DNA of 32,732 bases, from positions 1 to 32,732 of the forward strand of contig JAUMVD010000021.1 in NCBI GenBank assembly GCA_030530285.1, given 5' to 3'. Positions 24,360-32,658 of this stretch are shown here, piece by piece. The position numbers and the translations under genes are program-made. Source of the DNA: Bacillota bacterium. Lineage in GTDB: Bacteria; Bacillota; Clostridia; Peptostreptococcales; Anaerovoracaceae. Below the pieces are notes generated by a model. That model made no database searches. It was not told the DNA's origin and saw only the letters and a program-made list of their open reading frames with translations. The first letter of the stretch is position 1, and each line of letters opens with the position of its first letter.

Positions 24360-24434
24360 GACTATATTGTAACATAATACGTCCCATAAACGTCTTATGA
24401 TTCTCGGTTAAGATGATGGAATCTGCCGCAACGG

Positions 24435-24617
24435 CGTTTTCCACCGATTAAATTTATTTTACCCGTTTGCAGGAGCTTTTGGTGTAGTCAGAGACAGCGA
24501 TCCCCCTTGTATTCGGAAAAAACTACACCGATTTGCTCTCCTGAAACGGAATTCGGTGGGAAAATGAAAATTTACTACACCGATTTTCTTGTCACAAGGC
24601 GGTATCGGTGGAAACGG
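24435..24617. repeat. Nested inverted repeat element
   Basis: The outer arms are CGTTTTCCACCGAT (24435-24448) and ATCGGTGGAAACG (24604-24616), complementary apart from one indel. Inside, CCCGTTTGCAGGAGC (from 24463) through GGTGTAGT (24481-24488) is an imperfect inverse of the segment ACTACACC (24522-24529) through AAACGG. ACTACACCGATTT occurs directly twice, at about 24522 and 24574. The ~185-bp structure lies between addB and the transporter terminator. A similar CTACACCGGTTGCTCC lies near 29685. This looks like a MITE-type or other interspersed repeat. Nothing coding is evident in 24360-24670. Confidence 0.6.
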
Positions 24618-24621
24618 CCTC

Positions 24622-24657
24622 AAATATGGGCAAAAGCCATAAATATGGGCAAAAGCC
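24622..24657. repeat. Short direct repeat AAATATGGGCAAAAGCC
   Basis: The 17-mer occurs at 24622-24638 and 24641-24657, a 19-bp period, between the nested inverted repeat and the terminator of the nucleoside-transporter operon. Confidence 0.75.
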
Positions 24658-24661
24658 TCAA

Positions 24662-24696
24662 CTATAAAATAAACCCCGCGTGCTTGACGCGGGGTT
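24662..24696 (-). terminator. Intrinsic terminator of the nucleoside-transporter operon
   Basis: On the minus strand AACCCCGCGT and ACGCGGGGTT (24696-24672) form a perfect 10-bp stem with a 5-nt loop, followed by TTTATTTTAT. It begins 6 bp after the stop codon of the last permease gene. Confidence 0.9.
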
Positions 24697-24702
24697 GATG
24701 GA

Positions 24703-25689
24703 TCACCGGTCTTCCCGGAAGTATGGCAAGCCCAGACTTTCCGGTGGCTGATGTTCACGTTTTCTTCTCATGCTGGTGATGATCAGTACGATGATCGTGA
24801 CCAGATATGGCAGCATCTTGTACAGTTCTTTCACGGCCATGCCTGCGCCCGGGATGAATAGGTGCAGGATATACAGTCCGCCAAAGAGAATCGATCCGAA
24901 GATTGCGATGTTCGGTTTCCACAGCGTGAAGATGACGAGGGCGATCGCCAGCCATCCTCTGTCACCGAATGCGTCGTTGGACCAGACTCCGCTGGCGTAG
25001 TCCATGACATAGAACAGGCCGCCCAGCCCTGCGATCATACAGCCGATGCAGATCGCGAAGTACTTATATTTATTGACGTCTATACCTGCGGCGTCAGCGG
25101 TGGCAGGATTTTCTCCTACCGCTCTCAGCTGCAGTCCGACGCGGGTCCTCTTCAGGATGTACGCGGTGATGATCGCTATGATTACGGCCAGATAAGTCAT
25201 GAATCCATAGGACAGGAATATCTTGCCGAACCATCCCAGATCGTCCGCGAATGGCAGCGCCTTACTGAAGATGATGCTGGTCTTGCTCAGCGCAATGGAT
25301 GGAACGGAACTTCCTGTCAGCTTCATGAGGGAGCCTCCGAAGAAGTTGCCGAATCCCACGCCGAATGTGGTCATGGCAAGACCGACGACGTTCTGATTCG
25401 CTCTGAGTGTTACCGTCAGCACGCTGAATAAAAGCCCCATGAGGAGGGATCCGATCAGACATGACAGGAACGGTATCATAATGGCGAGAACCGGATTCAG
25501 CGCGCCTGTGGTGCTGTGTTCATAAAAGAACGATCCGATGACTCCGCACATGGCGCCAACGTACATTACGCCCGGGATACCCAGGTTCAGGCTTCCTGCT
25601 TTTTCTGATATTGTTTCCCCGGTACAGCCGAACAACAGCGGCATTCCCTGTATGATTGCTCTTGGGATAAAAGAAACGAGGTCAAACAT
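24703..25689 (-). CDS. nupQ: Nucleoside ABC transporter permease (NupQ/YufQ-like)
   Basis: This 328-residue membrane protein is of the BPD-transport-2 family. The conserved ETISEKAGSLNLGIPGVMYVGA region lies near residues 25-50, then NQNVVGLAMTTFG and VGENPATADAAGIDVNKYKY, all typical of the second permease in BMP-type nucleoside importers. A start-stop overlap (TAATG) links it to the preceding permease gene. The operon context and the guanine-type riboswitch upstream point to purine nucleosides as cargo. The last gene of the operon, it is followed by a strong terminator. Confidence 0.9.
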   Translation of the reverse strand: MFDLVSFIPRAIIQGMPLLFGCTGETISEKAGSLNLGIPGVMYVGAMCGVIGSFFYEHSTTGALNPVLAIMIPFLSCLIGSLLMGLLFSVLTVTLRANQNVVGLAMTTFGVGFGNFFGGSLMKLTGSSVPSIALSKTSIIFSKALPFADDLGWFGKIFLSYGFMTYLAVIIAIITAYILKRTRVGLQLRAVGENPATADAAGIDVNKYKYFAICIGCMIAGLGGLFYVMDYASGVWSNDAFGDRGWLAIALVIFTLWKPNIAIFGSILFGGLYILHLFIPGAGMAVKELYKMLPYLVTIIVLIITSMRRKREHQPPESLGLPYFREDR

Positions 25690-26792
25690 TATGCTTCCTC
25701 CTTTCCTGAATTCTTTCTGACGTGAACGATATAATTGATGAAGAATTCACATCCGATGATAAAGAACAGAATGATGCCGGTCAGTATGTCTCCAAACGAC
25801 TGGTTCAGTCCAAAGTGCGTGGAGATCTCTCCGGCGCCCTGTTCCAGAAATACCAGCAGGAACGCGGCCCCTACCATAGCTATGGAGTTAAACTGGGCGA
25901 GCCATGAAACCATGATGCCCAGGAAGCCTCTGCCTCCGGCCAGCGTCGTCGTGATCGTATGGTCGGTTCCCGACACCATCATCCATCCGGTAAATCCGCA
26001 AATCGCTCCGGAGAGCAGCAGCGTACGGATGATGACTCTGTCGACTTTGATGCCGACGTAATTGGCCGTTCTCTGGCTCTCTCCTACTACGGAGATCTCG
26101 TATCCGTGCTTGCTGTACTGGAGATAGATATGCATGCCGATCGTGATGATGGCAACGAATATGATGACGAACCAGTAACTGTTGGTGCCTATATTCGGAA
26201 GCCAGCCTTCTCTGCCTGCCTGATTGATCACGCCTACGTGACCTGATCCCTTCGGGCTCTCCCAAATGATGATGTAATATGCTACCAACTGTATGGCCAC
26301 ATAGTTCATCATCAGGGTGAACAGCGTCTCGTTCGTCCCCCATTTGGCCTTAAAGAACGCCGGGATCATGGCCCATACCGCACCGGCTCCGATTGCCGCA
26401 GCCAGCATCACGATAATGAGGATGCCGTTAGGCAGTACGCCGCCAAGATAGATCATGCACACCGAAGTGGCCCATGCTCCTATCAGCACCTGACCTTCGC
26501 CGCCCAGATTCCAGAACTTCATCTTGAATGCAGGCGTCAGAGCCAGGGATATGCAGAGCAGTATCGCCAGTTCCTTCAGAAGGATCAGGAATTTTCTGGA
26601 CGTGCCAAAGGCGCCTTCAATCATAGTTCCATATACGCTGATGGGATCCAGACCTGTCGTCAGCGTCGTAACGATGGCGCATACGATGAGCGCCGCTACG
26701 ATAGATCCTATTCTTATTGCCCAGGCCTTTTTGGCGGGCATTTCTTTTCGTTTCGTAATATGGAGGAACGGTTCTTTGATTTGTTTACTCAT
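25689..26792 (-). CDS. nupP: Nucleoside ABC transporter permease (NupP/YufP-like)
   Basis: This 367-residue membrane protein has a short cytoplasmic N terminus followed by about nine or ten helices. Family segments include FWNLGGEGQVLIGAWATSV, the region KAKWGTNETLFTLMMNYVAI, and GESQRTANYVGIKVDRVIIR, found in first permeases of BMP-type systems. It overlaps the end of the ATPase gene by 8 bp and has GGAGG upstream of its start. With the neighbouring NupQ-like protein it should form the heterodimeric channel. Confidence 0.9.
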   Translation of the reverse strand: MSKQIKEPFLHITKRKEMPAKKAWAIRIGSIVAALIVCAIVTTLTTGLDPISVYGTMIEGAFGTSRKFLILLKELAILLCISLALTPAFKMKFWNLGGEGQVLIGAWATSVCMIYLGGVLPNGILIIVMLAAAIGAGAVWAMIPAFFKAKWGTNETLFTLMMNYVAIQLVAYYIIIWESPKGSGHVGVINQAGREGWLPNIGTNSYWFVIIFVAIITIGMHIYLQYSKHGYEISVVGESQRTANYVGIKVDRVIIRTLLLSGAICGFTGWMMVSGTDHTITTTLAGGRGFLGIMVSWLAQFNSIAMVGAAFLLVFLEQGAGEISTHFGLNQSFGDILTGIILFFIIGCEFFINYIVHVRKNSGKEEA

Positions 26793-28326
26793 TCGCGCCT
26801 CCTCCCAGTTTCGTCATAAGCATTCCCACTTCTCTCTTATCGGCTCCTCGTCCGTCCAGCAAACCGCTTACCTTGCCGCCGCACAATACCAGTATGCGGT
26901 CGCAAAGCTCCAGCAATACGTCCAAATCTTCGCCGACATAGATGACGGCCACGTCTCTGGCCTTTTGCTGATTGAGAAGATCATAGATCGTGTAGGATGA
27001 ATTGATATCCAGACCACGCACCGCGTAGGCGGACAAAAGCACCGTCGGCGCGGAAGCGATCTCGCGGCCTACCAGAACCTTCTGAACGTTTCCTCCGCTG
27101 AGCTTTCGGACTTCTGTGGAAACGCTCGGCGTATTGACTTCCAGCTCGTCCACCACTCTCTCGGCCAAAGCTCTCGGGGTCTTTCTGTCGGTAAACATGG
27201 ATCTGCCCTTTCGGAAGGAACGGAGCATCATGTTGTCCGTCAGGTCCATGCTCCCCACGAGGCCCATTCCGAGTCTGTCTTCCGGTACGAAGGAAAGGGA
27301 GACGCCGATCTCCGCGATCTGCAGAGGATCCTTGCCTACCAGATCTTCTTTGGTGCCGTCTTCGTGAATATATCTGATGGTTCCCGATTCCACTTTCTGA
27401 AGCCCGGCAATGGCTTCCAGCAGTTCCTTCTGGCCGCATCCGGATATGCCGGCGATGCCCAGAATCTCTCCCGTATTCGCCGTGAAGGATACGTCTTCGA
27501 GCTTCGTTACGCCATCAGGACCTTTGACTGTAAGGTGTTCTATCTCAACTCTCGGTTTCGGATCGATCGGATCCGGACGGTCTATGTTGAGCTCCACAGC
27601 ACGGCCGACCATCATGTTCGTCATTTCCTGCTCATTCGTTTCCGCTGTGATCATGTCACCCACGAACTTGCCCTTTCGAAGTACTGCGACTCTGTCGGAA
27701 ATGTCCAGCACTTCATGCAGTTTGTGCGTGATGATGACAACCGTCTTACCGTCTTTTTTCATGTTTCGGAGAACAGCAAAAAGCTTGTCTGTCTCCTGTG
27801 GGGTCAGTACTGCTGTAGGTTCATCCAGTATCAGAATATCCGCTCCTCTGTAGAGCACTTTGACGATCTCTACGGTTTGCTTTTGGGATACGGACATGTT
27901 ATAGATTTTTTGTTTGGGATCTACATCGAATCCGTACGTATCGCATATTTTGCGGATCTTATTTGCGGCTTTTTCCATGTCCAGCTTGCCTTTTTCTTCG
28001 AGGCCCAGAACGATATTCTCCGCAGCAGTGAAAACATCCACTAGCTTGAAATGCTGGTGGATCATGCCGATACCATGATCAAAAGCTTCCCTTGGTGAAC
28101 TGATCATCACCGGTTCGCCATTGATCAATATTTCACCGCCGTCAGGGTAATATATTCCGGACAGCATGTTCATCAAGGTCGTCTTGCCGCTTCCGTTTTC
28201 TCCGAGAAGGGACAGTATCTCTCCACGGTAAATATCCAGCGTAACATCGGAGTTCGCTGTAATATCGCCAAAGGTCTTGGTAATATTCCGCAGGGACACC
28301 GCCACTTGTCTTTTATCCAAAATCAT
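26785..28326 (-). CDS. nupO: Nucleoside ABC transporter ATP-binding protein (NupO/YufO-like)
   Basis: This 513-residue protein has two fused nucleotide-binding domains. The first has Walker A GENGSGKTT (residues 42-50), MIHQHFKLV and Walker B ILILDEPTAVLTPQE. The second lacks a classical Walker A (GISGCGQKE) and has LSGGNVQK. Its Walker B-like region reads LLSAYAVRGLD where related proteins usually have a PTRGLD version. Such asymmetry is normal for the family, although the Ala-Val in place of Pro-Thr is less common. ATG 28326 is preferred over GTG 28332 because AAAGG sits at a suitable distance. It energises the importer. An intergenic hairpin before it should lower its expression relative to the binding protein. 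Confidence 0.92.
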   Translation of the reverse strand: MILDKRQVAVSLRNITKTFGDITANSDVTLDIYRGEILSLLGENGSGKTTLMNMLSGIYYPDGGEILINGEPVMISSPREAFDHGIGMIHQHFKLVDVFTAAENIVLGLEEKGKLDMEKAANKIRKICDTYGFDVDPKQKIYNMSVSQKQTVEIVKVLYRGADILILDEPTAVLTPQETDKLFAVLRNMKKDGKTVVIITHKLHEVLDISDRVAVLRKGKFVGDMITAETNEQEMTNMMVGRAVELNIDRPDPIDPKPRVEIEHLTVKGPDGVTKLEDVSFTANTGEILGIAGISGCGQKELLEAIAGLQKVESGTIRYIHEDGTKEDLVGKDPLQIAEIGVSLSFVPEDRLGMGLVGSMDLTDNMMLRSFRKGRSMFTDRKTPRALAERVVDELEVNTPSVSTEVRKLSGGNVQKVLVGREIASAPTVLLSAYAVRGLDINSSYTIYDLLNQQKARDVAVIYVGEDLDVLLELCDRILVLCGGKVSGLLDGRGADKREVGMLMTKLGGGANE

Positions 28327-28348
28327 CAACACCTTTCAGTTCAAACAA

Positions 28349-28378
28349 GGAAAACCCCGGTATTTGCCGGGGCTTTCC
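28349..28378 (-). terminator. Partial terminator between binding protein and ATPase genes
   Basis: Read on the minus strand, CCCCGG and CCGGGG form the core, lengthened on both sides by GGAAA/TTTCC pairs around one mismatch, followed by TTTTCC. Located 18 bp after the lipoprotein gene, it probably lets excess binding-protein message accumulate. Confidence 0.75.
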
Positions 28379-28396
28379 GATGTAAAAAGTTTCTAT

Positions 28397-29611
28397 TTAG
28401 AATGCTGTGTCGAGGAGTGTGATTCCATCGATCTCAACATCGAAGTAAGGAGCGGAACGGAACTTGGATTCCTGGAATGCTCCATCTTCAATGACTTCTG
28501 TATCAGGAGTGTAATCCTTATCAGTATCTACGTCTGCTTCATAGGAATCGAGAGCCTTGCCATCAACTGTGAATGTTGAAGTATCGAATACCTGCAGTTC
28601 TCCGCTTTCCAGCTGAGCCTTTGCTTCGTCGATTGCATCCTGAGTTCCTTCTGCGGCAACGTTTTCATTGATGTCTGTCAGGACAACTGATCCTGTTGAC
28701 AGGTCGCCTGTCCAGTCAGTATCGATTGCTTCACCGTTCTGCGCTGCTTCGATCGCATACTTGTAGTAAGGTACCCAGTCGATTCTTGATGAAACGATAA
28801 ATGTGTTAGGGCATGAATCTATCGTGCTGCCGTTGTATGATACATCAGGAACGCCTTTCTTTTCGCATGCAGTCGGAGCTCCCATGGAGTCAGCGTGCTG
28901 TGAAATAAGAACGCATCCGCCGTTGATCAGCTTGTTCGCTGCTTCCTTTTCGAGGGCTTCATCATACCAGCTTCCTGTGAATGTAACATCCATAGTAGCG
29001 CTTGGGCACTGTGAACGTGCGCCGAGGAAGAATGAAGTGTATCCTGACTTAACTTCTGCATAAGTGTATGCGCCAACATATCCGATCTTAGCCTGGTCTG
29101 CAGTGATGTCGCCCTTTTCGATCATATCGTTGAGCTTCAGTCCGGCAGCAACACCAGCGAGGTAACGTCCCTGGTAGATGGAAGCGAACGCATTGTGATA
29201 GTTGTCAAGACCTTCTGTGTGAGCCTTCGTGCCTGTTGAGTGGCAGAACTGTACATCAGGGAAATCCTTAGCAGCCTGGATCATGTAGTCTTCGTGTCCG
29301 AAGGAGTCAGCGAATACGATTCCGCATCCTGCGTCAACCAGTTCAGCTGCAGCGTCGTAGCATTCCTGACCTTCAGGGATGTTCGTCTTGATAACAGCCT
29401 CAACGCCGAGTTCTTCGCATGCTTCGTTAGCCGCATCGATAAAGTTCTTGTCATAAGTTGAGTTTTCATCATGGAGACAGATGAATCCGGCCTTGATCGC
29501 GCCTTCTGCTCCTCCTTCTCCGCCCTCATCTGATGATCCGCAGCCTGTAAATACAGCTGTGAATGCGAATACCATCATGAGCGCCAGCACTAGTGATACT
29601 GCTTTTTTCAT
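28397..29611 (-). CDS. bmpA: BMP-family nucleoside-binding lipoprotein
   Basis: This 404-residue substrate-binding lipoprotein has its acylated cysteine at residue 24 (FTGC). The start at 29611 was chosen because AGGAGG lies upstream and the signal peptide then begins MKKAVSL; a longer frame to 29650 is not needed. The mature protein has the BMP/PnrA pattern: KAGFICLHDENSTYDKNF, FADSFGHEDYM, KIGYVGAYTYAEV and GVPDVSYNGS. It should capture nucleosides and hand them to the downstream permeases. The gene is the first of the purine-riboswitch operon and shows a codon choice (GCT, GCA, GTA) suggesting strong expression. Confidence 0.93.
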   Translation of the reverse strand: MKKAVSLVLALMMVFAFTAVFTGCGSSDEGGEGGAEGAIKAGFICLHDENSTYDKNFIDAANEACEELGVEAVIKTNIPEGQECYDAAAELVDAGCGIVFADSFGHEDYMIQAAKDFPDVQFCHSTGTKAHTEGLDNYHNAFASIYQGRYLAGVAAGLKLNDMIEKGDITADQAKIGYVGAYTYAEVKSGYTSFFLGARSQCPSATMDVTFTGSWYDEALEKEAANKLINGGCVLISQHADSMGAPTACEKKGVPDVSYNGSTIDSCPNTFIVSSRIDWVPYYKYAIEAAQNGEAIDTDWTGDLSTGSVVLTDINENVAAEGTQDAIDEAKAQLESGELQVFDTSTFTVDGKALDSYEADVDTDKDYTPDTEVIEDGAFQESKFRSAPYFDVEIDGITLLDTAF

Positions 29612-29653
29612 TTTCTTCCTCCTGTTAAAATGAATTTCCTTAAGAAACAATAA

Positions 29654-29675
29654 AGACAGGTCTTAAAACCTGTCT
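29654..29675 (-). terminator. Riboswitch-controlled terminator before bmpA
   Basis: AGACAGGT and ACCTGTCT (29675-29654) form a perfect 8-bp stem with a 6-nt loop, then TTTATTGTTT on the minus strand. It lies about 70 nt after the purine aptamer and 43 nt before the bmpA start. Confidence 0.8.
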
Positions 29676-29744
29676 GCCAATCTTCTACACCGGTTGCTCC
29701 AATGGTCAAAAAATACAACAACCGTATCATATCCATCGAATCAA

Positions 29745-29809
29745 CCAATAGTCGTAACTAAGGTGTTACGGTAGAAACGCACTGAACCATTTCCTCGTGC
29801 TTATATTGG
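29745..29809 (-). promoter_or_regulatory. Purine riboswitch, guanine type
   Basis: Read on the minus strand, P1 pairs CCAATA (29809-29804) with TATTGG (29750-29745). J1/2 gives TATAA. P2 is GCACGAG with TTCAGTGC, containing one bulged A. L2 is GAAATGG (usually GATATGG), and J2/3 is GTTTCTACC. P3 is a perfect CGTAAC/GTTACG with loop ACCTTA. J3/1 reads GACTA, placing C at the position that pairs with guanine or hypoxanthine; adenine riboswitches have U there. It should terminate the nucleoside-importer transcript when guanine is abundant. Confidence 0.9.
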
Positions 29810-29849
29810 CATTTATTTACATTTGGTGGAAGTGGTTTTCCACGATTTG

Positions 29850-29878
29850 AGTGTACCAACTTGATCAAACAGTGTCAA
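29850..29878 (-). promoter_or_regulatory. Promoter for the nucleoside-transporter operon
   Basis: On the minus strand TTGACA (29878-29873) and TACACT (29855-29850) are 17 bp apart. A small hairpin, GTGG-TTTT-CCAC (29832-29843), lies in the early leader before the aptamer. Confidence 0.8.
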
Positions 29879-29980
29879 GATAAAAGTCGGGTATTATCTT
29901 GCTCAATTTATCCATGTTTTATACTAATTTTTGTGGTATTATATCTACGTAAATTAATGTTGCTTGTACGGAGGTCCACC

Positions 29981-30535
29981 ATGTTTTATGAAGTAGATAT
30001 TGCCGGAATGAAAAGAAATCTGAAGCTTTTTCACGTCGCCGACGACCTGCAGATCGCCGCATTTATTCTTTATGGTGACGTGGAGATCACCAAGCACGCC
30101 GCCAAAGAGCTGCTTGCCAGGTCTCCTGAATTCGATATCATGCTGACTTCAGCATCCAAGAGCATCCCCCTGATCTATGAGATGGCCAGCCAGGCCGGGA
30201 AAAATGAGTACATCGTTGCTCTGAAGGCTCAGAAGGTGTATATGGGCGAACCGCTGACCGCTGATGTCGACTCCATCACAACCTTACAGCGTCAGAAAAT
30301 CTATATCGGCGAAGACGATGCCGCTATGATGAAAGGGAAGCGGGTCCTCATCGTCGATGACGTCATCAGCACCGGGAACTCTCTCAAAGCCCTGGAAACA
30401 CTCGCCACCAAATCCGGCGGCGAAATCGTCGGCAAGGCAGCTGTCCTGGCGGAGGGAGATTCATACGACAGAGACGATATCATCGTGCTCGGCAAACTCC
30501 CGCTGTTTGACGGGGATGGCAACATAAAAGGCTAA
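29981..30535 (+). CDS. Purine-type phosphoribosyltransferase
   Basis: This 184-residue protein has the type I PRTase PRPP-binding motif VLIVDDVISTGNS near residues 117-129 and an adenine-PRTase-like flexible loop region before it. It transfers phosphoribose from PRPP to a nucleobase, a salvage step in the cytoplasm. ATG 29981 is preferred over the upstream start at 29861 because GGAGGT lies directly before it and the family begins MFYEVDIAGM. It is transcribed away from the purine-riboswitch operon, so nucleoside uptake and base salvage share this intergenic region. Which base it prefers (adenine, xanthine or other) cannot be decided here. Confidence 0.88.
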   Translation: MFYEVDIAGMKRNLKLFHVADDLQIAAFILYGDVEITKHAAKELLARSPEFDIMLTSASKSIPLIYEMASQAGKNEYIVALKAQKVYMGEPLTADVDSITTLQRQKIYIGEDDAAMMKGKRVLIVDDVISTGNSLKALETLATKSGGEIVGKAAVLAEGDSYDRDDIIVLGKLPLFDGDGNIKG

Positions 30536-30545
30536 ATCAAAACTC

Positions 30546-31196
30546 TTAACGTATAATACGCATAAGATCGATCGGCTTATCGATGATATGATCGGGGATT
30601 TCATTTCCAGTGAAATCCTCTTTTGTTTTGCCCGCCAGCGCGGCGCTCCAGCCGACCAGCACGCTGGTGACGCCGGCGTTATTGGCGCAGGCGATATCCA
30701 GTTTCGTATCTCCCAGCATCAAGGTGTTCTCCGGATCGGAATTGAGGTTCTTCATGGAAGCATACAGGATCTCCGGATCCGGTTTGGCCTTGTCCACATC
30801 CTCTACCGTAATGATATTATCCAGATACCTGAACAGATCGTATTTCTCCAGTCCCTGATACGTGGTCACCTTGAGTCTGGATGTGGCCAATCCTGTTTTG
30901 ATTCCTTCGGATTTGAGCTGCGACATCAGTTCTATGATCCCGGGGAATAATTCTATGGTGTCATAAAATTTATCCCGGTGATAATCTCTGTAAATCTTGA
31001 TGGATTCCTCCACCGGGACCTCCGGAAATGTGTTTCTCATACTGTATTCCAAAGGCTCTCCGAAAGATCCGAGAATATACTCCATATCTCCGTCATGTCC
31101 CCTGATTTCATTAAATGTATGCTGCCAGGACATGATGATGATTTTGTTTGTGTTCATTACTGTTCCGTCGAAATCGAATACGACTGTATCTATCAT
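30546..31196 (-). CDS. HAD-family hydrolase (phosphoglycolate phosphatase / PpaX-like)
   Basis: This 216-residue protein has the HAD motifs in order: the nucleophile Asp in FDFDGTVMNT (residues 8-17), LATSRLK (motif II), Lys in KAKPDPEI (motif III) and GDTKLDIACANNAG (motif IV). The cap insertion between motifs I and II is of the small alpha-helical type found in phosphoglycolate phosphatases and the pyrophosphatase PpaX. The substrate cannot be fixed. It converges on the phosphoribosyltransferase gene with a 10-bp gap; if the substrate is pyrophosphate it could pull the PRTase reaction forward, which is only a suggestion. Confidence 0.88.
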   Translation of the reverse strand: MIDTVVFDFDGTVMNTNKIIIMSWQHTFNEIRGHDGDMEYILGSFGEPLEYSMRNTFPEVPVEESIKIYRDYHRDKFYDTIELFPGIIELMSQLKSEGIKTGLATSRLKVTTYQGLEKYDLFRYLDNIITVEDVDKAKPDPEILYASMKNLNSDPENTLMLGDTKLDIACANNAGVTSVLVGWSAALAGKTKEDFTGNEIPDHIIDKPIDLMRIIR

Positions 31197-31232
31197 TTGT
31201 CTGCCTTTCTTTCGTCGTAAATTGCTTCTTCT

Positions 31233-31266
31233 GAAAACCCCGAAGCCTTACGGCTCCGGGGCTTTC
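31233..31266 (-). terminator. Terminator after oadB
   Basis: CCCCGAAGCC (31238-31247) pairs with GGCTCCGGGG (31252-31261) with one mismatch. Flanking GAAAA/CTTTC add further pairs, and TTTTC follows on the minus strand. It separates oadB from the HAD gene. Confidence 0.8.
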
Positions 31267-31310
31267 ATAGTGTATAAAAATGATTTTAGAGATTTGCTGT
31301 TTGATTCTCA

Positions 31311-32477
31311 TTAATATCCGCCATACATGCAGAGCATTACGCCGGCTGCAACACCGGATCCGATAACGCCGGCTACATTTGGTCCCATGGCATGCATCAG
31401 CAGGAAGTTGGTTGGATTTGCCTTTTGTCCTTCTACCTGCGATACACGGGCTGCCATCGGTACAGCCGATACACCGGCCGATCCAATGAGCGGATTGATT
31501 GGCGTCCTGGATACCAGATTCATCAGCTTCGCGATAAGTACACCGCCTGCGGTACCGAAGCAGAATGCCAGTACTCCCAGGATAACGATCTTGATCGTCG
31601 CCCATGTGAGGAATGTAGTTCCTGTCGCTGATGCGCCTACGCATGTTCCCAGCAGGATTACCAGGATATTGGACAGAGCATTTGATGACGTGTCTGACAG
31701 TCTGGCGGTCCTGCCGCTTTCCTTGAACAGATTACCCATCATCAGCATACCGATCAGAGGTGCTACTGAAGGGAGCAGCAGAGCGATTACTACAGTTACC
31801 GCTATAGGGAAGAGGATCTTCTCTCGCTGGGATACTGTTCTCAGCTGTTCCATCTTGAGTTCACGTTCATGCTTGGTGGTGAGCGCCTTCATAATAGGAG
31901 GCTGTATGATCGGTACCAGAGCCATGTACGAGTACGCCGCTACCGCGATCGGTCCTACCAGATGGTCTGCAAGCTTCGTCGTAAGGTAAATAGCCGTAGG
32001 ACCATCCGCTCCGCCGATGATTCCTATGGAACCCGCTTCCTGAGCCGTAAATCCCAGAGCAATCGCTGAGAAGAAGGCGAAGAATATGCCCAGCTGCGCC
32101 GCAGCGCCCATCAGAAGTGACTTCGGGTTCGCGATCAGCGGACCAAAGTCCGTCATGGCGCCAACGCCAAGGAATATCAACGATGGCAAGACAGGTTTCA
32201 ACATGTAGAATATCGAGAATATACCCGCATCGGCAAGCTCATTGGAGTTCGTCACCCCCTCATGAACAACGTCGTTCAGGAATATTCCTGTCATTGGCAG
32301 GTTTGAAAGCAACATACCGAAAGCGATCGGTACGAGAAGCAGTGGTTCAAATCCGTGTCTGATCGCCAGATACAGAAAGAACAGCGCTACTATGATCATG
32401 ATTCCGTTCTGATAGCCAAAATTCGCTATTCCGGTGGATTCCCAGAATCTTATTAGAGTTTCAACTATTGCGCCCAT
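31311..32477 (-). CDS. oadB: Sodium-translocating decarboxylase, beta subunit
   Basis: This 388-residue integral membrane protein belongs to the OadB/MmdB/GcdB family. The conserved [14 protein letters not shown] segment carries the catalytic aspartate (Asp203 in Klebsiella OadB), and the C-terminal [18 protein letters not shown] is equally typical. The beta subunit couples decarboxylation of a carboxybiotin carrier to Na+ export. The substrate (oxaloacetate, methylmalonyl-CoA or glutaconyl-CoA) depends on the alpha subunit, which is not in the window. An AAGGAGATG ribosome-binding site lies before the start. The gene has its own promoter and is bounded by terminators on both sides, so it appears to be transcribed alone. 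Confidence 0.93.
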   Translation of the reverse strand: MGAIVETLIRFWESTGIANFGYQNGIMIIVALFFLYLAIRHGFEPLLLVPIAFGMLLSNLPMTGIFLNDVVHEGVTNSNELADAGIFSIFYMLKPVLPSLIFLGVGAMTDFGPLIANPKSLLMGAAAQLGIFFAFFSAIALGFTAQEAGSIGIIGGADGPTAIYLTTKLADHLVGPIAVAAYSYMALVPIIQPPIMKALTTKHERELKMEQLRTVSQREKILFPIAVTVVIALLLPSVAPLIGMLMMGNLFKESGRTARLSDTSSNALSNILVILLGTCVGASATGTTFLTWATIKIVILGVLAFCFGTAGGVLIAKLMNLVSRTPINPLIGSAGVSAVPMAARVSQVEGQKANPTNFLLMHAMGPNVAGVIGSGVAAGVMLCMYGGY

Positions 32478-32537
32478 AAAATTGCATCTCCTTTTTATCG
32501 CATAATGACACAGCGATGCCCTCGCATCACTGATAAA

Positions 32538-32595
32538 ATATTAACATATCGGCAAACTCTATACAAGTTGTATTTTATTAAATACTGTATACAAC
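32538..32595 (-). promoter_or_regulatory. Promoter with overlapping palindromic operator candidates for oadB
   Basis: On the minus strand TTGTAT (32566-32561) and TAATAT (32543-32538) are 17 bp apart. The -35 box is half of a perfect palindrome ATACAAGTTGTAT (32561-32573). Upstream lie a second inverted repeat, GTATTTTATTAAATAC (32570-32585), and TTGTATACAG (around 32585-32594). The TTGTATAC-type sequence resembles operators of GntR-family repressors. No regulator gene is visible nearby. Confidence 0.55.
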
Positions 32596-32633
32596 AATGG
32601 AGCCAATGCCATATCGGCATTGGCTCCATTGTT
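32593..32633. terminator. Perfect 18-bp hairpin between cyclase-family gene and oadB
   Basis: AACAATGGAGCCAATGCC (32593-32610) and its exact complement (32616-32633) flank a 5-nt loop. T-rich sequence follows on the plus strand and a weaker one on the minus strand. It most likely ends the transcript of the gene entering from the right edge. Confidence 0.75.
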
Positions 32634-32658
32634 ATCTTTTAACGTAATATTCACAGGT

